A DNA stretch of 64,000 nucleotides from Rubrobacter xylanophilus (GTDB lineage: Bacteria > Actinomycetota > Rubrobacteria > Rubrobacterales > Rubrobacteraceae): the NCBI RefSeq assembly GCF_007164525.1, contig NZ_AP019791.1, positions 1,289,501-1,353,500 of the forward strand. The letters are read 5' to 3'. Positions 25,238 to 34,324 of the stretch are shown here, one piece after another; position 1 is the first letter of the stretch; each line of letters starts with the position of its first letter. The position numbers and the translations under genes are program-made. The notes under the pieces are model-generated. The model saw only the letters and a list, made by a program, of their open reading frames with translations. It did no database searches and was not told where the DNA came from.

Positions 25238-27002
25238 AGAGCCTCTCTATGTAACCCCCGTAGCGCCGCTGCACGACCCGGGTCTTGACCTTGAGCGTGG
25301 GAGTGAGCTCACCGGCCTCCTGCGAGAGCTCTCTCGGCAGCAGGGCGACCTTCTTGGGCCGCTCGTAGTCCGCGAACCCCCGTGTGGCCTCCTCGACCTC
25401 GCGCTCGATGAGCCGCTGCACCCGCCCGTCCCCGGAGAGCTCCTCGTCCGTCCCCCCGACCCCGAGCGTCTTTCGCACCGCCGCGTAATCCGGGACCACG
25501 AGGACCGAGACGTACTTGCGCCCCTCGCCGACGACCACGGCCTGCGAGATGTGGGGAGCCGTGACCAGCGCGGACTCTATGGGCTGGGGGGCGACGTTCT
25601 TGCCGGTGCTGAGCACGATGATGCTCTTGAGCCGGTCTGTCACGGTGAGGTAGCCGTCCTCGTCGAAGGAGCCGATGTCCCCGGTGCGGAAGAAGCCGTC
25701 CTGCGTGAAGGCCTCCCCGGTGGACCGCTCGTCCCGGAAGTACCCCCGCATGACGCTCGGCCCCCGCACCTGGATCTCCCCCTCGGAGGAGATCCTGACC
25801 TCCAGGTTGGAGAGCGGCAGCCCCACGGTCCCGAAGCGCGGCTTCTCGAGCCGGTTGCAGGCGATGACGGGCGAGGTCTCGGTGAGCCCGTAGCCCTCCA
25901 TGATCCTGATCCCGGCCGCGTAGAAGAACTTCCCCACCTCGGCGTCGAGCTTGGCCCCCCCGGAGACGAAGAAGCGTACCCTCCCCCCCACGGCCTCCCG
26001 GAGTCGCCGGAAGACGAGCCGGTCGTACAGCGCGAGCTCGGCCCTGAGCAGAACGCCCGGCCGCCCACCCCGGTCCATGACCTCGTACCGGCGCTTGCCG
26101 GCCGCCAGCGCCCGCCCGAAGAGCCAGCGCTTGACCGACGACCCCCCGGCGACCATGGCCCTCACCCGGTCGTGCATCTTCTCGTAGAGCCGGGGCACGC
26201 TGGGCATTACGGTGGGCCGTACCTCGCGCAGGTTCTCCGGCACCTTCTCCACGGACTCCGCATAGTACACGCTCGCCCCGACCGCGAGCGCGAGAAACTG
26301 CCCGCAGGTCCGCTCGAAGACGTGCGAGAGCGGCAGAAAGGAGAGGAAGACGTCCTCCGGATGGACGGTGAGCGCGTCCTGGATGCCCTCCAGATTGGAG
26401 AGGATGTTGCCGTGGGTGAGAACCGCTCCCTTGGGCCGCCCGGTGGTCCCGGAGGTGTAGATGATGGTCGCCACGTCCTCCCGCCCGAGCGAGCGCCAGC
26501 CCTCCTCCCATCCCTCGAGCGGCCGCTCCCTCCCCGCCCGTAGCACCTCTCCGAAGGGCGTGGCCCCTTCCCCCTCCATCAGGATCACGTGCTCCAGAGC
26601 CGGAAGCTCTTCCCTCACCGAGGAGACCCGTCCCAGCAGCTCCTCGTCCTCCACCACGACCACCCGGGCCTCGCAGTCGGCGAGGATGTGCGCTATCTGC
26701 TCCGGCTCCAGCGTCGGATACACCGGTACCGTCGCCGCACCAAGGCTCTGCACGGCGAAGTCGGTGACAGGCCACTCCACCCGGTTGCGCGCGATGAGGC
26801 CGACCCTCTCACCCCTGCCTACCCCGAGCCCGCCGAGCCCGGCGGCGAAATCCCGGACCATGCCGTAGAGCTCCCCGTAGGAGACGGCCTCCCACCGCCC
26901 CCCGACCTTGCGGTGCAGCGCACCCTCGCCGCCACGCCCCACAGCGTTCCGGTGCAGGGCCTCCACCAGGTTGTTGAGGCTCCCGATCTCCTCCGGACGC
27001 AT
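25230..27002 (-). CDS. fadD: Long-chain fatty acid-CoA ligase
   Basis: This AMP-forming synthetase of about 590 residues is of the long-chain FAA1/FadD15 type. [20 protein letters not shown] is the nucleotide loop, FLPLSHVFERTCGQFLAL and FVSGGAKLDAEVGKFFYA are typical of the long-chain group, and GYGLTETSPVIACN precedes the adenylate site. GDIGSFDEDGYLTVTDRLK is near the hinge. It starts beta-oxidation by activating fatty acids. The ATG at 27002 follows AGGAAGGGG; an earlier in-frame GTG would swallow that site. It is the first gene of the minus-strand operon fadD-padR-hotdog-fadN-fadA. Confidence 0.94.
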   Translation of the reverse strand: MRPEEIGSLNNLVEALHRNAVGRGGEGALHRKVGGRWEAVSYGELYGMVRDFAAGLGGLGVGRGERVGLIARNRVEWPVTDFAVQSLGAATVPVYPTLEPEQIAHILADCEARVVVVEDEELLGRVSSVREELPALEHVILMEGEGATPFGEVLRAGRERPLEGWEEGWRSLGREDVATIIYTSGTTGRPKGAVLTHGNILSNLEGIQDALTVHPEDVFLSFLPLSHVFERTCGQFLALAVGASVYYAESVEKVPENLREVRPTVMPSVPRLYEKMHDRVRAMVAGGSSVKRWLFGRALAAGKRRYEVMDRGGRPGVLLRAELALYDRLVFRRLREAVGGRVRFFVSGGAKLDAEVGKFFYAAGIRIMEGYGLTETSPVIACNRLEKPRFGTVGLPLSNLEVRISSEGEIQVRGPSVMRGYFRDERSTGEAFTQDGFFRTGDIGSFDEDGYLTVTDRLKSIIVLSTGKNVAPQPIESALVTAPHISQAVVVGEGRKYVSVLVVPDYAAVRKTLGVGGTDEELSGDGRVQRLIEREVEEATRGFADYERPKKVALLPRELSQEAGELTPTLKVKTRVVQRRYGGYIERLYA

Positions 27003-27024
27003 CTCACCCCTTCCTTTCACAGAG

Positions 27025-27057
27025 GTTATCAGTTTTGGGTATTATCAAATATGATAA
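27025..27057. promoter_or_regulatory. Putative PadR operator in the fad divergon
   Basis: TTATCA at 27042-27047 and TGATAA at 27052-27057 form a palindrome around AATA, and a further GTTATCA half-site lies at 27025-27031. The sequence is AT-rich in a GC-rich setting. It sits between fadD (start 27002) and the acyl-CoA dehydrogenase (start 27093), with TATGAT in it that could be a -10 element. PadR binding is inferred from position. Confidence 0.65.
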
Positions 27058-27092
27058 CATTTCATCGACCGGAGGTCGGAAGGAGGTTGCGG

Positions 27093-28301
27093 GTGCTCAC
27101 GAGAGCGGAAGGACTGAAGAGCGCGACGGACTTTTACCTGCTCGACGAGCTTCTCAGCGAGGAGGAGCGTTCGGTGAGGGAGAGGGTCAGGACCTTCTGT
27201 GAGGAGGAGGTTCTCCCCGTCATAAGCGACTACTGGAACCGGGAGGAATTCCCCTTCGAGCTGGTCGGGAAGTTCGCCGACCTGGGGATAGTGGGAGGTG
27301 CGATCAGGGGGTATGGCTGTCCGGGGCTCAGCCGGCTGGCCGAGGGGATCGTCGCGGCGGAGCTGGCGCGGGCCGACGGGAGCATAAACACCTTCTACGG
27401 GGTGCATTCCGGGCTCGCGATGGGCACCATAGCCATGCTCGGCAGCGAGGAGCAGAAGGAGCGGTGGCTGCCGGCGATGGCGCGGATGGAGAAGATCGGG
27501 GCCTTCGGCCTCACCGAGCCCGAGCACGGCTCCGACGCGGTGATGCTGGAGACCACCGCCCGCCGGGAGGGTGAGGAGTGGGTCCTGAACGGGAGGAAGA
27601 AGTGGATCGGCAACGCCTCCTTCGCCGACCTGATCGTCATCTGGGCCCGCGATCTCTCGGACGGCGAGGTGAAGGGCTTCGTGGTCGAGAGGGAGGCCGC
27701 CGGGGACGCGCTCTCCACCGAGGTCATAAAGGGCAAGACCGGCAAGCGCGCCGTCTGGCAGGCCGAGATAGAGCTGCGGGACGTCCGGGTCCCGCACGAG
27801 AACAAGCTGGAGGGGGCCAACTCCTTCCAGGACACCTCCAAAGTCCTCACCGCCACCCGCTACGGGGTCGCCTGGGAGGGCGTGGGGCACGCCGTGGCCG
27901 CCTACGAGGCCGCCCTCGCCTACGCCAAGCAGCGCAAGATCTTCACCCGGCCGCTGGAGAGCTACCAGCTCATCCAGAACAAGCTCGCCAACATGCTCTC
28001 CGAGATAACCGCCATGCAGCTCATCTGCTTCCGGCTGGCGCAGCTCTTCGAGGAGGGCAAGATGACCGGCGGGATGGCCTCGCTGGCCAAGATGCACACG
28101 GCCAAGAAGGCCCGGCAGGTGTGCCTCGAGGCCCGCGATATCCTCGGGGGCAACGGGCTCCTTCTGGAGCACGTGGTGGGTAAGCACCTCGCCGACGTGG
28201 AGGTGGTCTACACCTACGAGGGCACCGACATCGTCCAGTCGCTCATCGTGGGCCGGGAGATAACCGGCACCCAGGCCTTCGCCCCCTCCCGCAGAGGATA
28301 A
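27093..28301 (+). CDS. Acyl-CoA dehydrogenase (glutaryl-CoA dehydrogenase/ACX4-like)
   Basis: This 402-residue flavoenzyme oxidises acyl-CoA to enoyl-CoA. FGLTEPEHGSDAVMLETTAR and KKWIGNASFADLIVIWARD are the FAD-binding core. The C-terminal VYTYEGTDIVQSLIVGREIT carries the catalytic glutamate and closely resembles the glutaryl-CoA dehydrogenase and short-chain oxidase branch. Decarboxylating activity cannot be read from sequence alone. The GTG at 27093 follows AGGAGG; the frame is open upstream only as antisense to fadD. It is divergent from the fad operon and shares its palindromic control region. A strong terminator follows. Confidence 0.93.
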   Translation: MLTRAEGLKSATDFYLLDELLSEEERSVRERVRTFCEEEVLPVISDYWNREEFPFELVGKFADLGIVGGAIRGYGCPGLSRLAEGIVAAELARADGSINTFYGVHSGLAMGTIAMLGSEEQKERWLPAMARMEKIGAFGLTEPEHGSDAVMLETTARREGEEWVLNGRKKWIGNASFADLIVIWARDLSDGEVKGFVVEREAAGDALSTEVIKGKTGKRAVWQAEIELRDVRVPHENKLEGANSFQDTSKVLTATRYGVAWEGVGHAVAAYEAALAYAKQRKIFTRPLESYQLIQNKLANMLSEITAMQLICFRLAQLFEEGKMTGGMASLAKMHTAKKARQVCLEARDILGGNGLLLEHVVGKHLADVEVVYTYEGTDIVQSLIVGREITGTQAFAPSRRG

Positions 28302-28320
28302 GACCCGAAGCCCCGTCGTC

Positions 28321-28357
28321 GCCGCCCGGAAGGATGACCCTTCCGGGCGGCTTTCGT
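28321..28357 (+). terminator. Rho-independent terminator of the acyl-CoA dehydrogenase gene
   Basis: GCCGCCCGGAAGG at 28321-28333 pairs perfectly over 13 bases with 28339-28351 around ATGAC, followed by TTTCGTT. Confidence 0.88.
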
Positions 28358-28377
28358 TCGTCCTGGCTCGCGGGAGA

Positions 28378-29337
28378 TCACGGGCTCGAAGCCACCCCTG
28401 AGAGTTCTTCGGCCACGTCGTCGGAGGCGAGGGCGTAGTTTATGAAGGTGGCGGCGTTCGCCCCGGTGGCGACGGCGTTCGGCAGGGACTGAGCCGGCGG
28501 TATTCCGGCGTCTCCTGCGGCGAAGACTCCCTTCACGCTCGTCTCGCGGGTCATGGGGTCGACGGAGATCGTGTATCCGCGCATCATCTCGATGTATTTC
28601 ATCTCGCACCCGAGCATCTCCGCGAGTTCCGACCTTTGCCGCTGCGGCGGGTTCGTGAAGAGTCCTTCGCGCTCGATCTCCGTCCCGTCCCCGAGAACGA
28701 TGCGGGTGAGTTTCCCGGTCCCCTCTTCGGACTCGATGCGGGATATTCCGCTCTCGTAGAGCGGCACGCCGAGCGCAGAGAGCCTTCCCCGATCCTCGTC
28801 CGAAACCCCCGTCCCGTCGGTGATGGCGACGAGGTCGCGGCTCAGGTTTCGGACGAGGAGCATGCGGTGCATGAGCGAGGCCCCGCTCTCGAACACCGCG
28901 AGCGCTCTCTCCCGAACCTCCCATCCGTGGCAGTACGGGCAATGGAAGATCCCCTTCCCCCACGCCTCCGCGAAGCCGGGAATGTCCGGCATCTCATCCA
29001 CCACCCCCGAAGCGAGGAGTATCTTCCGCGCCGAAACCCTCTCCCCGCCGGAAACCTCCACCTGGAAGTTCCCGTCCGAGCCGGACGCTCCGACGGCGAC
29101 CGCCTCCCGAACCTCGACGCTCGGGTACGCCCCGAGGTCTTTTTTCCCGAGGCGGAGGAGTTCGCCGGGCGGTACTCCGTCACGGGTGAAGAGCCCGTGG
29201 CTGTGCGCCGCGGGCGCGTTCCTCGGCGGCCCGCCGTCGAGGACGAGCGTCCGCCGCCTCGATCGCCCGAGCATGAGCGCCGCCGAGAGCCCCGCCGCGC
29301 CCGCACCGACGATCACGACGTCGTATTTATCGGCCAC
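28378..29337 (-). CDS. Thioredoxin reductase-like FAD oxidoreductase
   Basis: This 319-residue NAD(P)H-FAD protein begins at a GTG at 29337 behind GGGAGGAG. YDVVIVGAGAAGLSAALMLG binds FAD, and the redox motif HCPYCHGWE supplies the CxxC pair in the place expected for thioredoxin reductases. GVFAAGDAG closes the FAD domain. The usual glycine-rich NADPH loop is weak here: the matching region reads LAVFESGASLMHRMLLVR, so cofactor preference is uncertain. It overlaps the XRE-cupin regulator by eleven bases and is almost certainly controlled by it. A thiol-disulfide or flavin-based detoxification role is plausible. Confidence 0.9.
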   Translation of the reverse strand: MADKYDVVIVGAGAAGLSAALMLGRSRRRTLVLDGGPPRNAPAAHSHGLFTRDGVPPGELLRLGKKDLGAYPSVEVREAVAVGASGSDGNFQVEVSGGERVSARKILLASGVVDEMPDIPGFAEAWGKGIFHCPYCHGWEVRERALAVFESGASLMHRMLLVRNLSRDLVAITDGTGVSDEDRGRLSALGVPLYESGISRIESEEGTGKLTRIVLGDGTEIEREGLFTNPPQRQRSELAEMLGCEMKYIEMMRGYTISVDPMTRETSVKGVFAAGDAGIPPAQSLPNAVATGANAATFINYALASDDVAEELSGVASSP

Positions 29338-29971
29338 TTTCTCCTCCCTCGTCGTACAACCCGTGCCTCTCGTGCAGCGCGGGCGCCGGACGCCCCGGTC
29401 CGCCCACCGCTCCGGCGACCATGAGCATCTCCACGTACTCGTCGCCGAGAACCTCGAAGGAATGTTCGAGCGTCCCGTCGAAATACGCCGCATCTCCGGC
29501 TTCCAGCTCGACGACCTCGCCGCCGAGCGTGAGCCGGAGACGACCGGAGACGACGTACAGCCATTCCTCGCCCTCGTGGCGATGGCGTCCAGACTCCCTG
29601 CGGTCCTTCGGGAAGATCACCTTGACCGCCGAGATCCCCGCCGGCCCGGCCTCCGGCGTGAGCGGTTGGAACCTCATCCCGTTCCCCTCGAAAACCGGCG
29701 ACTCCGACCCACGAACCACGATGCCCGGCCTCGGACGCTCCTCGATGAGCTCCGAGATGGAAACCCCAAGACCCGCCGCCACGCTGAGCAAAGTCGCCAG
29801 CGACGGCTGCCGCCCCCCGCTCTCGAGCCGCGACAGATGCGCCACCGATACCCCACTCGCCGCCGACAGCCCCTCAAGCGTCATGCCCCGCGCCACACGC
29901 GCCCGACGTACCCTCCTGCCAACCTCGGCCAGAATCCTCCCGACATCCACCCTCGTCCCGATCTCTTCCAT
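29327..29971 (-). CDS. XRE-family regulator with C-terminal cupin domain
   Basis: This 214-residue regulator has an N-terminal helix-turn-helix (GMTLEGLSAASGVSVAHLSR, then LESGGRQPSLATL) at about residues 18-75 and a cupin domain with HRHEGEEWLYVVSGRLRL and YFDGTLEHSFEVL, which contain the metal-binding histidines. XRE-cupin proteins such as PuuR sense small metabolites. Start is ATG at 29971. It is the first gene of a two-gene unit with the thioredoxin reductase-like enzyme. A 19-base palindrome lies 18 bases upstream of the start, a good position for autoregulation. Confidence 0.93.
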   Translation of the reverse strand: MEEIGTRVDVGRILAEVGRRVRRARVARGMTLEGLSAASGVSVAHLSRLESGGRQPSLATLLSVAAGLGVSISELIEERPRPGIVVRGSESPVFEGNGMRFQPLTPEAGPAGISAVKVIFPKDRRESGRHRHEGEEWLYVVSGRLRLTLGGEVVELEAGDAAYFDGTLEHSFEVLGDEYVEMLMVAGAVGGPGRPAPALHERHGLYDEGGESGR

Positions 29972-29988
29972 GTCAGTGTTTTATCATA

Positions 29989-30007
29989 TTGGCAAAATTT
30001 TTGCCAA
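29989..30007. promoter_or_regulatory. 19-bp palindrome, putative operator of the XRE-cupin regulator
   Basis: TTGGCAAAA and TTTTGCCAA flank a single central T. It lies between the XRE-cupin start at 29971 and the divergent quinone oxidoreductase at 30059, in an AT-rich stretch that would hold both promoters. Confidence 0.65.
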
Positions 30008-30058
30008 AGTATATTTGGGTAAGATGGGAGGGTAGATCGCTTTGCAGGGGGTGGATAC

Positions 30059-31084
30059 GTGAGAGCCGTACGGTTGCACGAGATAGGGAACGGGCCTGAA
30101 GGGCTACGCTACGAGGAAGTGCCTGACCCCGAGCCGGGACCGGGGGAGACGCTCGTCCGGCTGCGTGCGGCGGCGCTCAACCGCCGCGACCTCTTCGTCA
30201 CCTACGGTCAGTACCCGGGGGCCCGGCCGGAGGCGCTTCCGGTCATCCTGGGCTCCGACGGCTCGGGCGAGGTGGTGGCCCACGGCGACGGCGCGGAGAC
30301 GACGCCCCCCGAGGGGAGCGAGGTGGTCATCAACCCGGCGCTCCACTGGGGGGCGGACCAGGACAAACCGGGCAGGGAGTACAGGATCCTCGGGCTTCCC
30401 GACGACGGCACCTTCGCCCAGCTTGTGAAGGTGCCCACGGAGAACGTCTTTCGCAAGCCCTCCCACCTGACCCACGAGCAGGCGGCTGCCTTCCCGCTCG
30501 CCGCGCTCACCGCCTACCGGGCGCTGGTCACCCGCGGCGGGGTGCGGGAGGGCGAGACGGTGGTGGTCACCGGGGTGGGAGGCGGGGTCGCCACCTTCCT
30601 GGTGCAGCTCGCCCACGCCCTCGGAGCCAGGGTCTTCGTCACCAGCGGGAGCGACGAGAAGATCGAGCGGGCGAAGGAGCTCGGCGCGGAGGGCGGGGTC
30701 AACTACCGCTCCGAGCGGTGGGACCGGGAGCTCAAGGAGATGACCGGCGGCGGCGCGGACCTCTCGGTGGACTCGGTAGGCGGCGAGGTCTTCAACGCCC
30801 TCGTCGGCCTGGCCAAGCCCGGAAGCCGCATCGTCACCTTCGGGGCCACGGCCGGCCCGGTCCCCAAGCTGGTGCTGCCCAGGATCTTCCTCAAGCACCT
30901 CACGGTGCTGGGCACCGCCATGGGCTCCAACGTGGACTTCGAGGGCGCGCTGCGGCTCTACGGGGAGCGCGGTCTGATCCCGGTGATAAGCAAGACCTTC
31001 GCTCTGGAGGAGACCCGGGAGGCCCTGGAGTTCATGGAGTCCGGCGAGGGGATGGGCAAGATAGTCCTTCGGATACCGCAGTAA
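30059..31084 (+). CDS. Zinc-independent quinone oxidoreductase, MDR family
   Basis: This 341-residue medium-chain reductase has AAALNRRDLFVTYGQYPG, GSDGSGEVVAHGDG, and the Rossmann loop VVVTGVGGGVATFLVQLAHA. The catalytic-zinc signature is incomplete: aspartate replaces histidine-glutamate in the usual glycine-histidine-glutamate motif, and no cysteine cluster for structural zinc is seen. This suggests NADPH:quinone or enone reduction. The GTG at 30059 follows GGGGGTGG. It is divergent from the XRE-cupin regulator across the palindrome and may be part of the same response. Confidence 0.88.
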   Translation: MRAVRLHEIGNGPEGLRYEEVPDPEPGPGETLVRLRAAALNRRDLFVTYGQYPGARPEALPVILGSDGSGEVVAHGDGAETTPPEGSEVVINPALHWGADQDKPGREYRILGLPDDGTFAQLVKVPTENVFRKPSHLTHEQAAAFPLAALTAYRALVTRGGVREGETVVVTGVGGGVATFLVQLAHALGARVFVTSGSDEKIERAKELGAEGGVNYRSERWDRELKEMTGGGADLSVDSVGGEVFNALVGLAKPGSRIVTFGATAGPVPKLVLPRIFLKHLTVLGTAMGSNVDFEGALRLYGERGLIPVISKTFALEETREALEFMESGEGMGKIVLRIPQ

Positions 31085-31114
31085 AAAGAGGGGCCCCGCC
31101 GGGCGGGGCCCCTC
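31083..31114 (-). terminator. Terminator between convergent quinone oxidoreductase and aceA
   Basis: GAGGGGCCCCGCC at 31088-31100 is complementary to 31102-31114; the real loop is a few bases. On the minus strand it is followed by TTTTT at 31083-31087, so it best serves aceA. It overlaps the stop of the plus-strand gene. Confidence 0.82.
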
Positions 31115-31134
31115 GCTTCCTCCTTCCCGCAGCC

Positions 31135-32415
31135 TCAGTCGTTGAACTGCACCTCCTCGGTCGAGCCGGTGAGCGCGGTCGTCGAGGCCATGCCGCCCGC
31201 GACGACCTGGGCCACCTCGTCGAAGTATCCGGCACCGACCTCCCGCTGGTGCTTGGTGGCGGTGTAGCCGTGCTTCTCGGCGGCGAACTCCGCCTCCTGC
31301 AGCTCCGAGTAGGCGGCCATGCCCCGCTCGCCGTACTGACGGGAGAGCTCGAACATGGAGTAGTTGAGCGAGTGGAAGCCCGCCAGGGTCACGAACTGGA
31401 ACTTGTAGCCCATCTCGCCGAGCTTCTCCTGGAAGGTGCGCATCTCCTCCGGGGAGAGGTAGCGCTTCCAGTTGAACGACGGCGAGCAGTTGTAGGCCAG
31501 CGGCTTGCCCGGGAACCGCTCGTGGATGGCCTCGGCGAACTCCCGCGCCTCGCCGAGGTCGGGCGTGGAGGTCTCGCACCACACCATGTCCGCGTACGGC
31601 GCGTAGGCGAGCCCGCGGGCTATGGCCTGCTCCAGTCCCGCCTTGACCCGGTAGAAGCCCTCGACGGTGCGCTCCCCGGTGAGGAAGGGCTCGTCGGCGG
31701 GGTCCACGTCCGAGGTGAGCAGGTTCGCCGCGTCCCCGTCGGTGCGGGCGATGAGGACGGTGGGAACCCCCATCACGTCGGCTGCGAGCCTGGCGGCGAT
31801 GAGGTTCCTTATGGCCTGGGAGGTCGGCAGGAGCACCTTGCCCCCCATGTGCCCGCACTTCTTCTCCGAAGCCAGCTGGTCCTCGAAGTGGACGCCCGCG
31901 GCCCCGGCCTCGATCATGGCCTTTGTGATCTCGAAGACGTTGAGCGCCCCCCCGAAGCCGGCCTCCGCGTCGGCCACGATGGGCGCGAACCAGTAGGTGC
32001 CGTTCTTGCCCTCGGCGTGGTGGATCTGGTCGGCCCGCTGCAGCGCCTGGTTGATCCTGCGCACCAGGTTGGGAGCGGAGTTGGCCGGGTAGAGGCTCTG
32101 GTCGGGGTAGGTGTGGTTCGCCAGGTTGGCGTCCGCAGCCACCTGCCAGCCAGAGACGTAGATCGCCTCAAGCCCCGCCTTGACCTGCTGCACCGCCTGA
32201 TTGCCCGTCAGAGCCCCCAGCGCCCGCACAAAGGGCCGCTCCCGGATCAGACGCCACAACCGCTCAGCCCCCATCCGCGCCAGCGTGTGCTCTATACGCA
32301 CCGAACCCCGCAGCCGGTGCACGTCCTCCGCCGAATAGGGACGCTCTATCCCCTCCCAGCGCTCAGTCCCCCACTCCCTCTCGATCTCCGCCACCTGCTC
32401 CTTGCCGTCGAGCAT
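31135..32415 (-). CDS. aceA: Isocitrate lyase
   Basis: This 426-residue enzyme splits isocitrate to succinate and glyoxylate, the first step of the glyoxylate shunt that lets cells grow on fatty acids or acetate. The catalytic motif KKCGHMGGK is at residues 185-193 with Cys187. [16 protein letters not shown] binds magnesium and NCSPSFNWK the substrate carboxylates. The ATG at 32415 follows GGAGGAGAG and AAAGGAG. A good promoter lies about 40 bases upstream, so aceA can be transcribed apart from aceB, which lies upstream on the same strand. The nearby fad genes supply the acetyl-CoA. Confidence 0.97.
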   Translation of the reverse strand: MLDGKEQVAEIEREWGTERWEGIERPYSAEDVHRLRGSVRIEHTLARMGAERLWRLIRERPFVRALGALTGNQAVQQVKAGLEAIYVSGWQVAADANLANHTYPDQSLYPANSAPNLVRRINQALQRADQIHHAEGKNGTYWFAPIVADAEAGFGGALNVFEITKAMIEAGAAGVHFEDQLASEKKCGHMGGKVLLPTSQAIRNLIAARLAADVMGVPTVLIARTDGDAANLLTSDVDPADEPFLTGERTVEGFYRVKAGLEQAIARGLAYAPYADMVWCETSTPDLGEAREFAEAIHERFPGKPLAYNCSPSFNWKRYLSPEEMRTFQEKLGEMGYKFQFVTLAGFHSLNYSMFELSRQYGERGMAAYSELQEAEFAAEKHGYTATKHQREVGAGYFDEVAQVVAGGMASTTALTGSTEEVQFND

Positions 32416-32451
32416 CGACGCTCCTTTCTCTCTCCTCCTTCATCTATCTAC

Positions 32452-32481
32452 AGTATACACATACATGCGCGAGGCATGCAA
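32452..32481 (-). promoter_or_regulatory. Sigma-70-type promoter for aceA
   Basis: On the minus strand TTGCAT (32481-32476) and TATACT (32457-32452) are separated by 18 bases, a close match to the vegetative consensus. Transcription would begin about 30 bases before the aceA start. Confidence 0.7.
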
Positions 32482-32516
32482 GATGTGGTCTGTTTTCTCC
32501 TGGAGGGGGGAGGGGG

Positions 32517-32568
32517 ACCGGCCGGCGCAGAGGCTGGTGGGGTGAGCGGTCTCTGGTCGCCGGCCGGT
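32517..32568. repeat. 11-bp inverted repeat with 30-base spacer upstream of aceA
   Basis: ACCGGCCGGCG at 32517-32527 is the exact complement of CGCCGGCCGGT at 32558-32568. It lies between the aceB stop and the aceA promoter and could be a terminator-type stem for aceB or a regulator site. Confidence 0.55.
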
Positions 32569-32602
32569 ATGTAGGGGTGAGCGAGATGGTTTTCTTCCTC
32601 CG

Positions 32603-34213
32603 CTACTCCAGGTAGTCGTAGCCGGGGAGGGTCAGGAACTCGACGAACTCGTCCTGAGTGGAGATCCGATCGAAGAACTCGATGGCGGTATCGAACCGGT
32701 CGCGCTGGAAGCGCTCGGGTCCGACGATCTCGTCCCGGATCCTCTCGACCTCCTCGGCCATGACCTTGTGGAAGAGGTCTTTGGTGACCTCGGTACCGTC
32801 GTCGAGGACGGCTTTGGGGTGGTGGATCCACTGCCAGACCTGGGCCCGGCTGATCTCCGCGGTCGCCGTGTCCTCCATGAGGTTGAAGACGGGCACCGCT
32901 CCGCGGCCGGAGAACCAGGCCCCGAGGTACTGGATGCCGACGCTGATGTTGTTGCGGAAGCCTTCCATGGTGATGGTGCCCTCGGGACGCTCCAGCAGGT
33001 CCTCGGCCGTCACGTGCACGTCCTCGCGCTTTTTGGTCTCGATCTGGTTCGGCTGCGGCATGTACCTGTCGAAGACCTCCCTGGCGACCGGGACCAGTCC
33101 GGGATGGGCGACCCAGGTGCCGTCGTGCCCGTCGCGGGCCTCGCGCTCCTTGTCCGCGCGGACCTTGGCGAAGGCCTCCTCGTTCTTCTCCGGGTCGTCC
33201 TTGACCGGTATCTGGGCCGCCATGCCGCCGATGGCGTGGGCCCCCCTCCGGTGGCAGACCTTCACCAGGAGCTGGGTGTAGGCCCGCATGAAGGGCACGG
33301 TCATCGTCACCTGCGCCCGGTCCGGCAGCAGCCGGTCCTCGTACTCGCGGAACTTCTTTATGTAGCTGAAGATGTAGTCCCAGCGCCCGGCGTTCAGGCC
33401 CGAGGAGTGGTCGCGCAGCTCGTAGAGGATCTCATCCATCTCGAAGGTGGCCAGGATGGTCTCCACCAGCACGGTGGCCCTTATGGTCCCCCGCGGGATG
33501 CCGAGCTCGTCCTGGGCCATGTTGAAGACGTCGTTCCAGAGCCGGGCCTCCCTGTAGCCCTCGAGCTTGGGCAGGTAGTAGTACGGACCGCTGCCGTTCT
33601 CGATGAGCCGCCCCGCGTTGTGGAAGAAGGCCAGCCCGAAGTCGAAGAGGGCCCCCGGTACCTGCCGGCCGTCCACCAGCATGTGCTTCTCGAAGAGATG
33701 CCAGCCCCGCGGGCGGACGATGAGGGTCGCCAACTCCTCCCCCAGCTCGTAGTGCTTGCCGGTGTTCGGGTCGTCGTAGGTGATGGTCCCCCTCACCGCA
33801 TCCCGGATGTTGTACTGGCTCTCCAGCATGTTCCGCCAGGTGGGGCAGTTGGCGTCCTCCAGGTCCGTCATGTAGGTGCTGGCCCCGGAGTTCAGCGCGT
33901 TGATCAACATCTTCCGGTCCGGCGGACCCGTGATCTCCACCCGCCGGTCCTGCAGGTCGGGCGGCGCCGGCGCCACCCGCCACTCGCTCTCCCGGATCTT
34001 CCGGGTCTCCGACGGAAAGTCCGGCATCTCGCCGGCGTTGATCCGCAGCTGACGCTCCTGCCGGGCCGCCAGGATCTCGTCCACCCGCCCCGTGAACTCC
34101 CGCGCCAGCTTGGCCACGAAACCCACCGCGTCGGGCGAAAGCACGTCAGCATACTCCTCAGGGATGGGAGCCGTGAACTCCACACCCTCCGGAAAGGAAC
34201 GCCCTCGTGCCAT
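32603..34213 (-). CDS. aceB: Malate synthase A
   Basis: This 536-residue enzyme condenses glyoxylate with acetyl-CoA to malate, completing the glyoxylate shunt. Length matches the A isoform. [41 protein letters not shown] with the acidic metal ligands, and [18 protein letters not shown] are typical. The ATG at 34213 follows GGAG six bases upstream; an open frame extends further to 34270 without support. It is upstream of aceA on the same strand with a 187-base gap that holds the aceA promoter. A divergent LysR gene nearby may regulate it. Confidence 0.96.
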   Translation of the reverse strand: MARGRSFPEGVEFTAPIPEEYADVLSPDAVGFVAKLAREFTGRVDEILAARQERQLRINAGEMPDFPSETRKIRESEWRVAPAPPDLQDRRVEITGPPDRKMLINALNSGASTYMTDLEDANCPTWRNMLESQYNIRDAVRGTITYDDPNTGKHYELGEELATLIVRPRGWHLFEKHMLVDGRQVPGALFDFGLAFFHNAGRLIENGSGPYYYLPKLEGYREARLWNDVFNMAQDELGIPRGTIRATVLVETILATFEMDEILYELRDHSSGLNAGRWDYIFSYIKKFREYEDRLLPDRAQVTMTVPFMRAYTQLLVKVCHRRGAHAIGGMAAQIPVKDDPEKNEEAFAKVRADKEREARDGHDGTWVAHPGLVPVAREVFDRYMPQPNQIETKKREDVHVTAEDLLERPEGTITMEGFRNNISVGIQYLGAWFSGRGAVPVFNLMEDTATAEISRAQVWQWIHHPKAVLDDGTEVTKDLFHKVMAEEVERIRDEIVGPERFQRDRFDTAIEFFDRISTQDEFVEFLTLPGYDYLE

Positions 34214-34299
34214 GGCGATCTCCACTCCTCTCTCCGCTTCCACGACAGCCACTAAAGATGCATAAGACACTCTAGCAAGCCGTCGCGCCCGACGCCGGA

Positions 34300-34324
34300 G
34301 AAAATTCCGATTGGCGGAATTTTC
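34300..34324 (-). terminator. Hairpin at the end of the small gene before aceB
   Basis: GAAAATTCCG at 34300-34309 pairs perfectly with CGGAATTTTC at 34315-34324. It overlaps the stop of the 67-residue gene and lies upstream of aceB. On the minus strand it ends in TTTTC, so it can act as a weak terminator; an operator for aceB is the alternative. Confidence 0.5.

Noticed and set aside
26589-27092. Open upstream extension of the acyl-CoA dehydrogenase
   Set aside because: It is antisense to fadD and crosses the palindromic control region. The GTG at 27093 has an AGGAGG site.
30104-31858. 584-codon minus-strand open frame
   Set aside because: Runs across a terminator and through both the quinone oxidoreductase and aceA in wrong frames.
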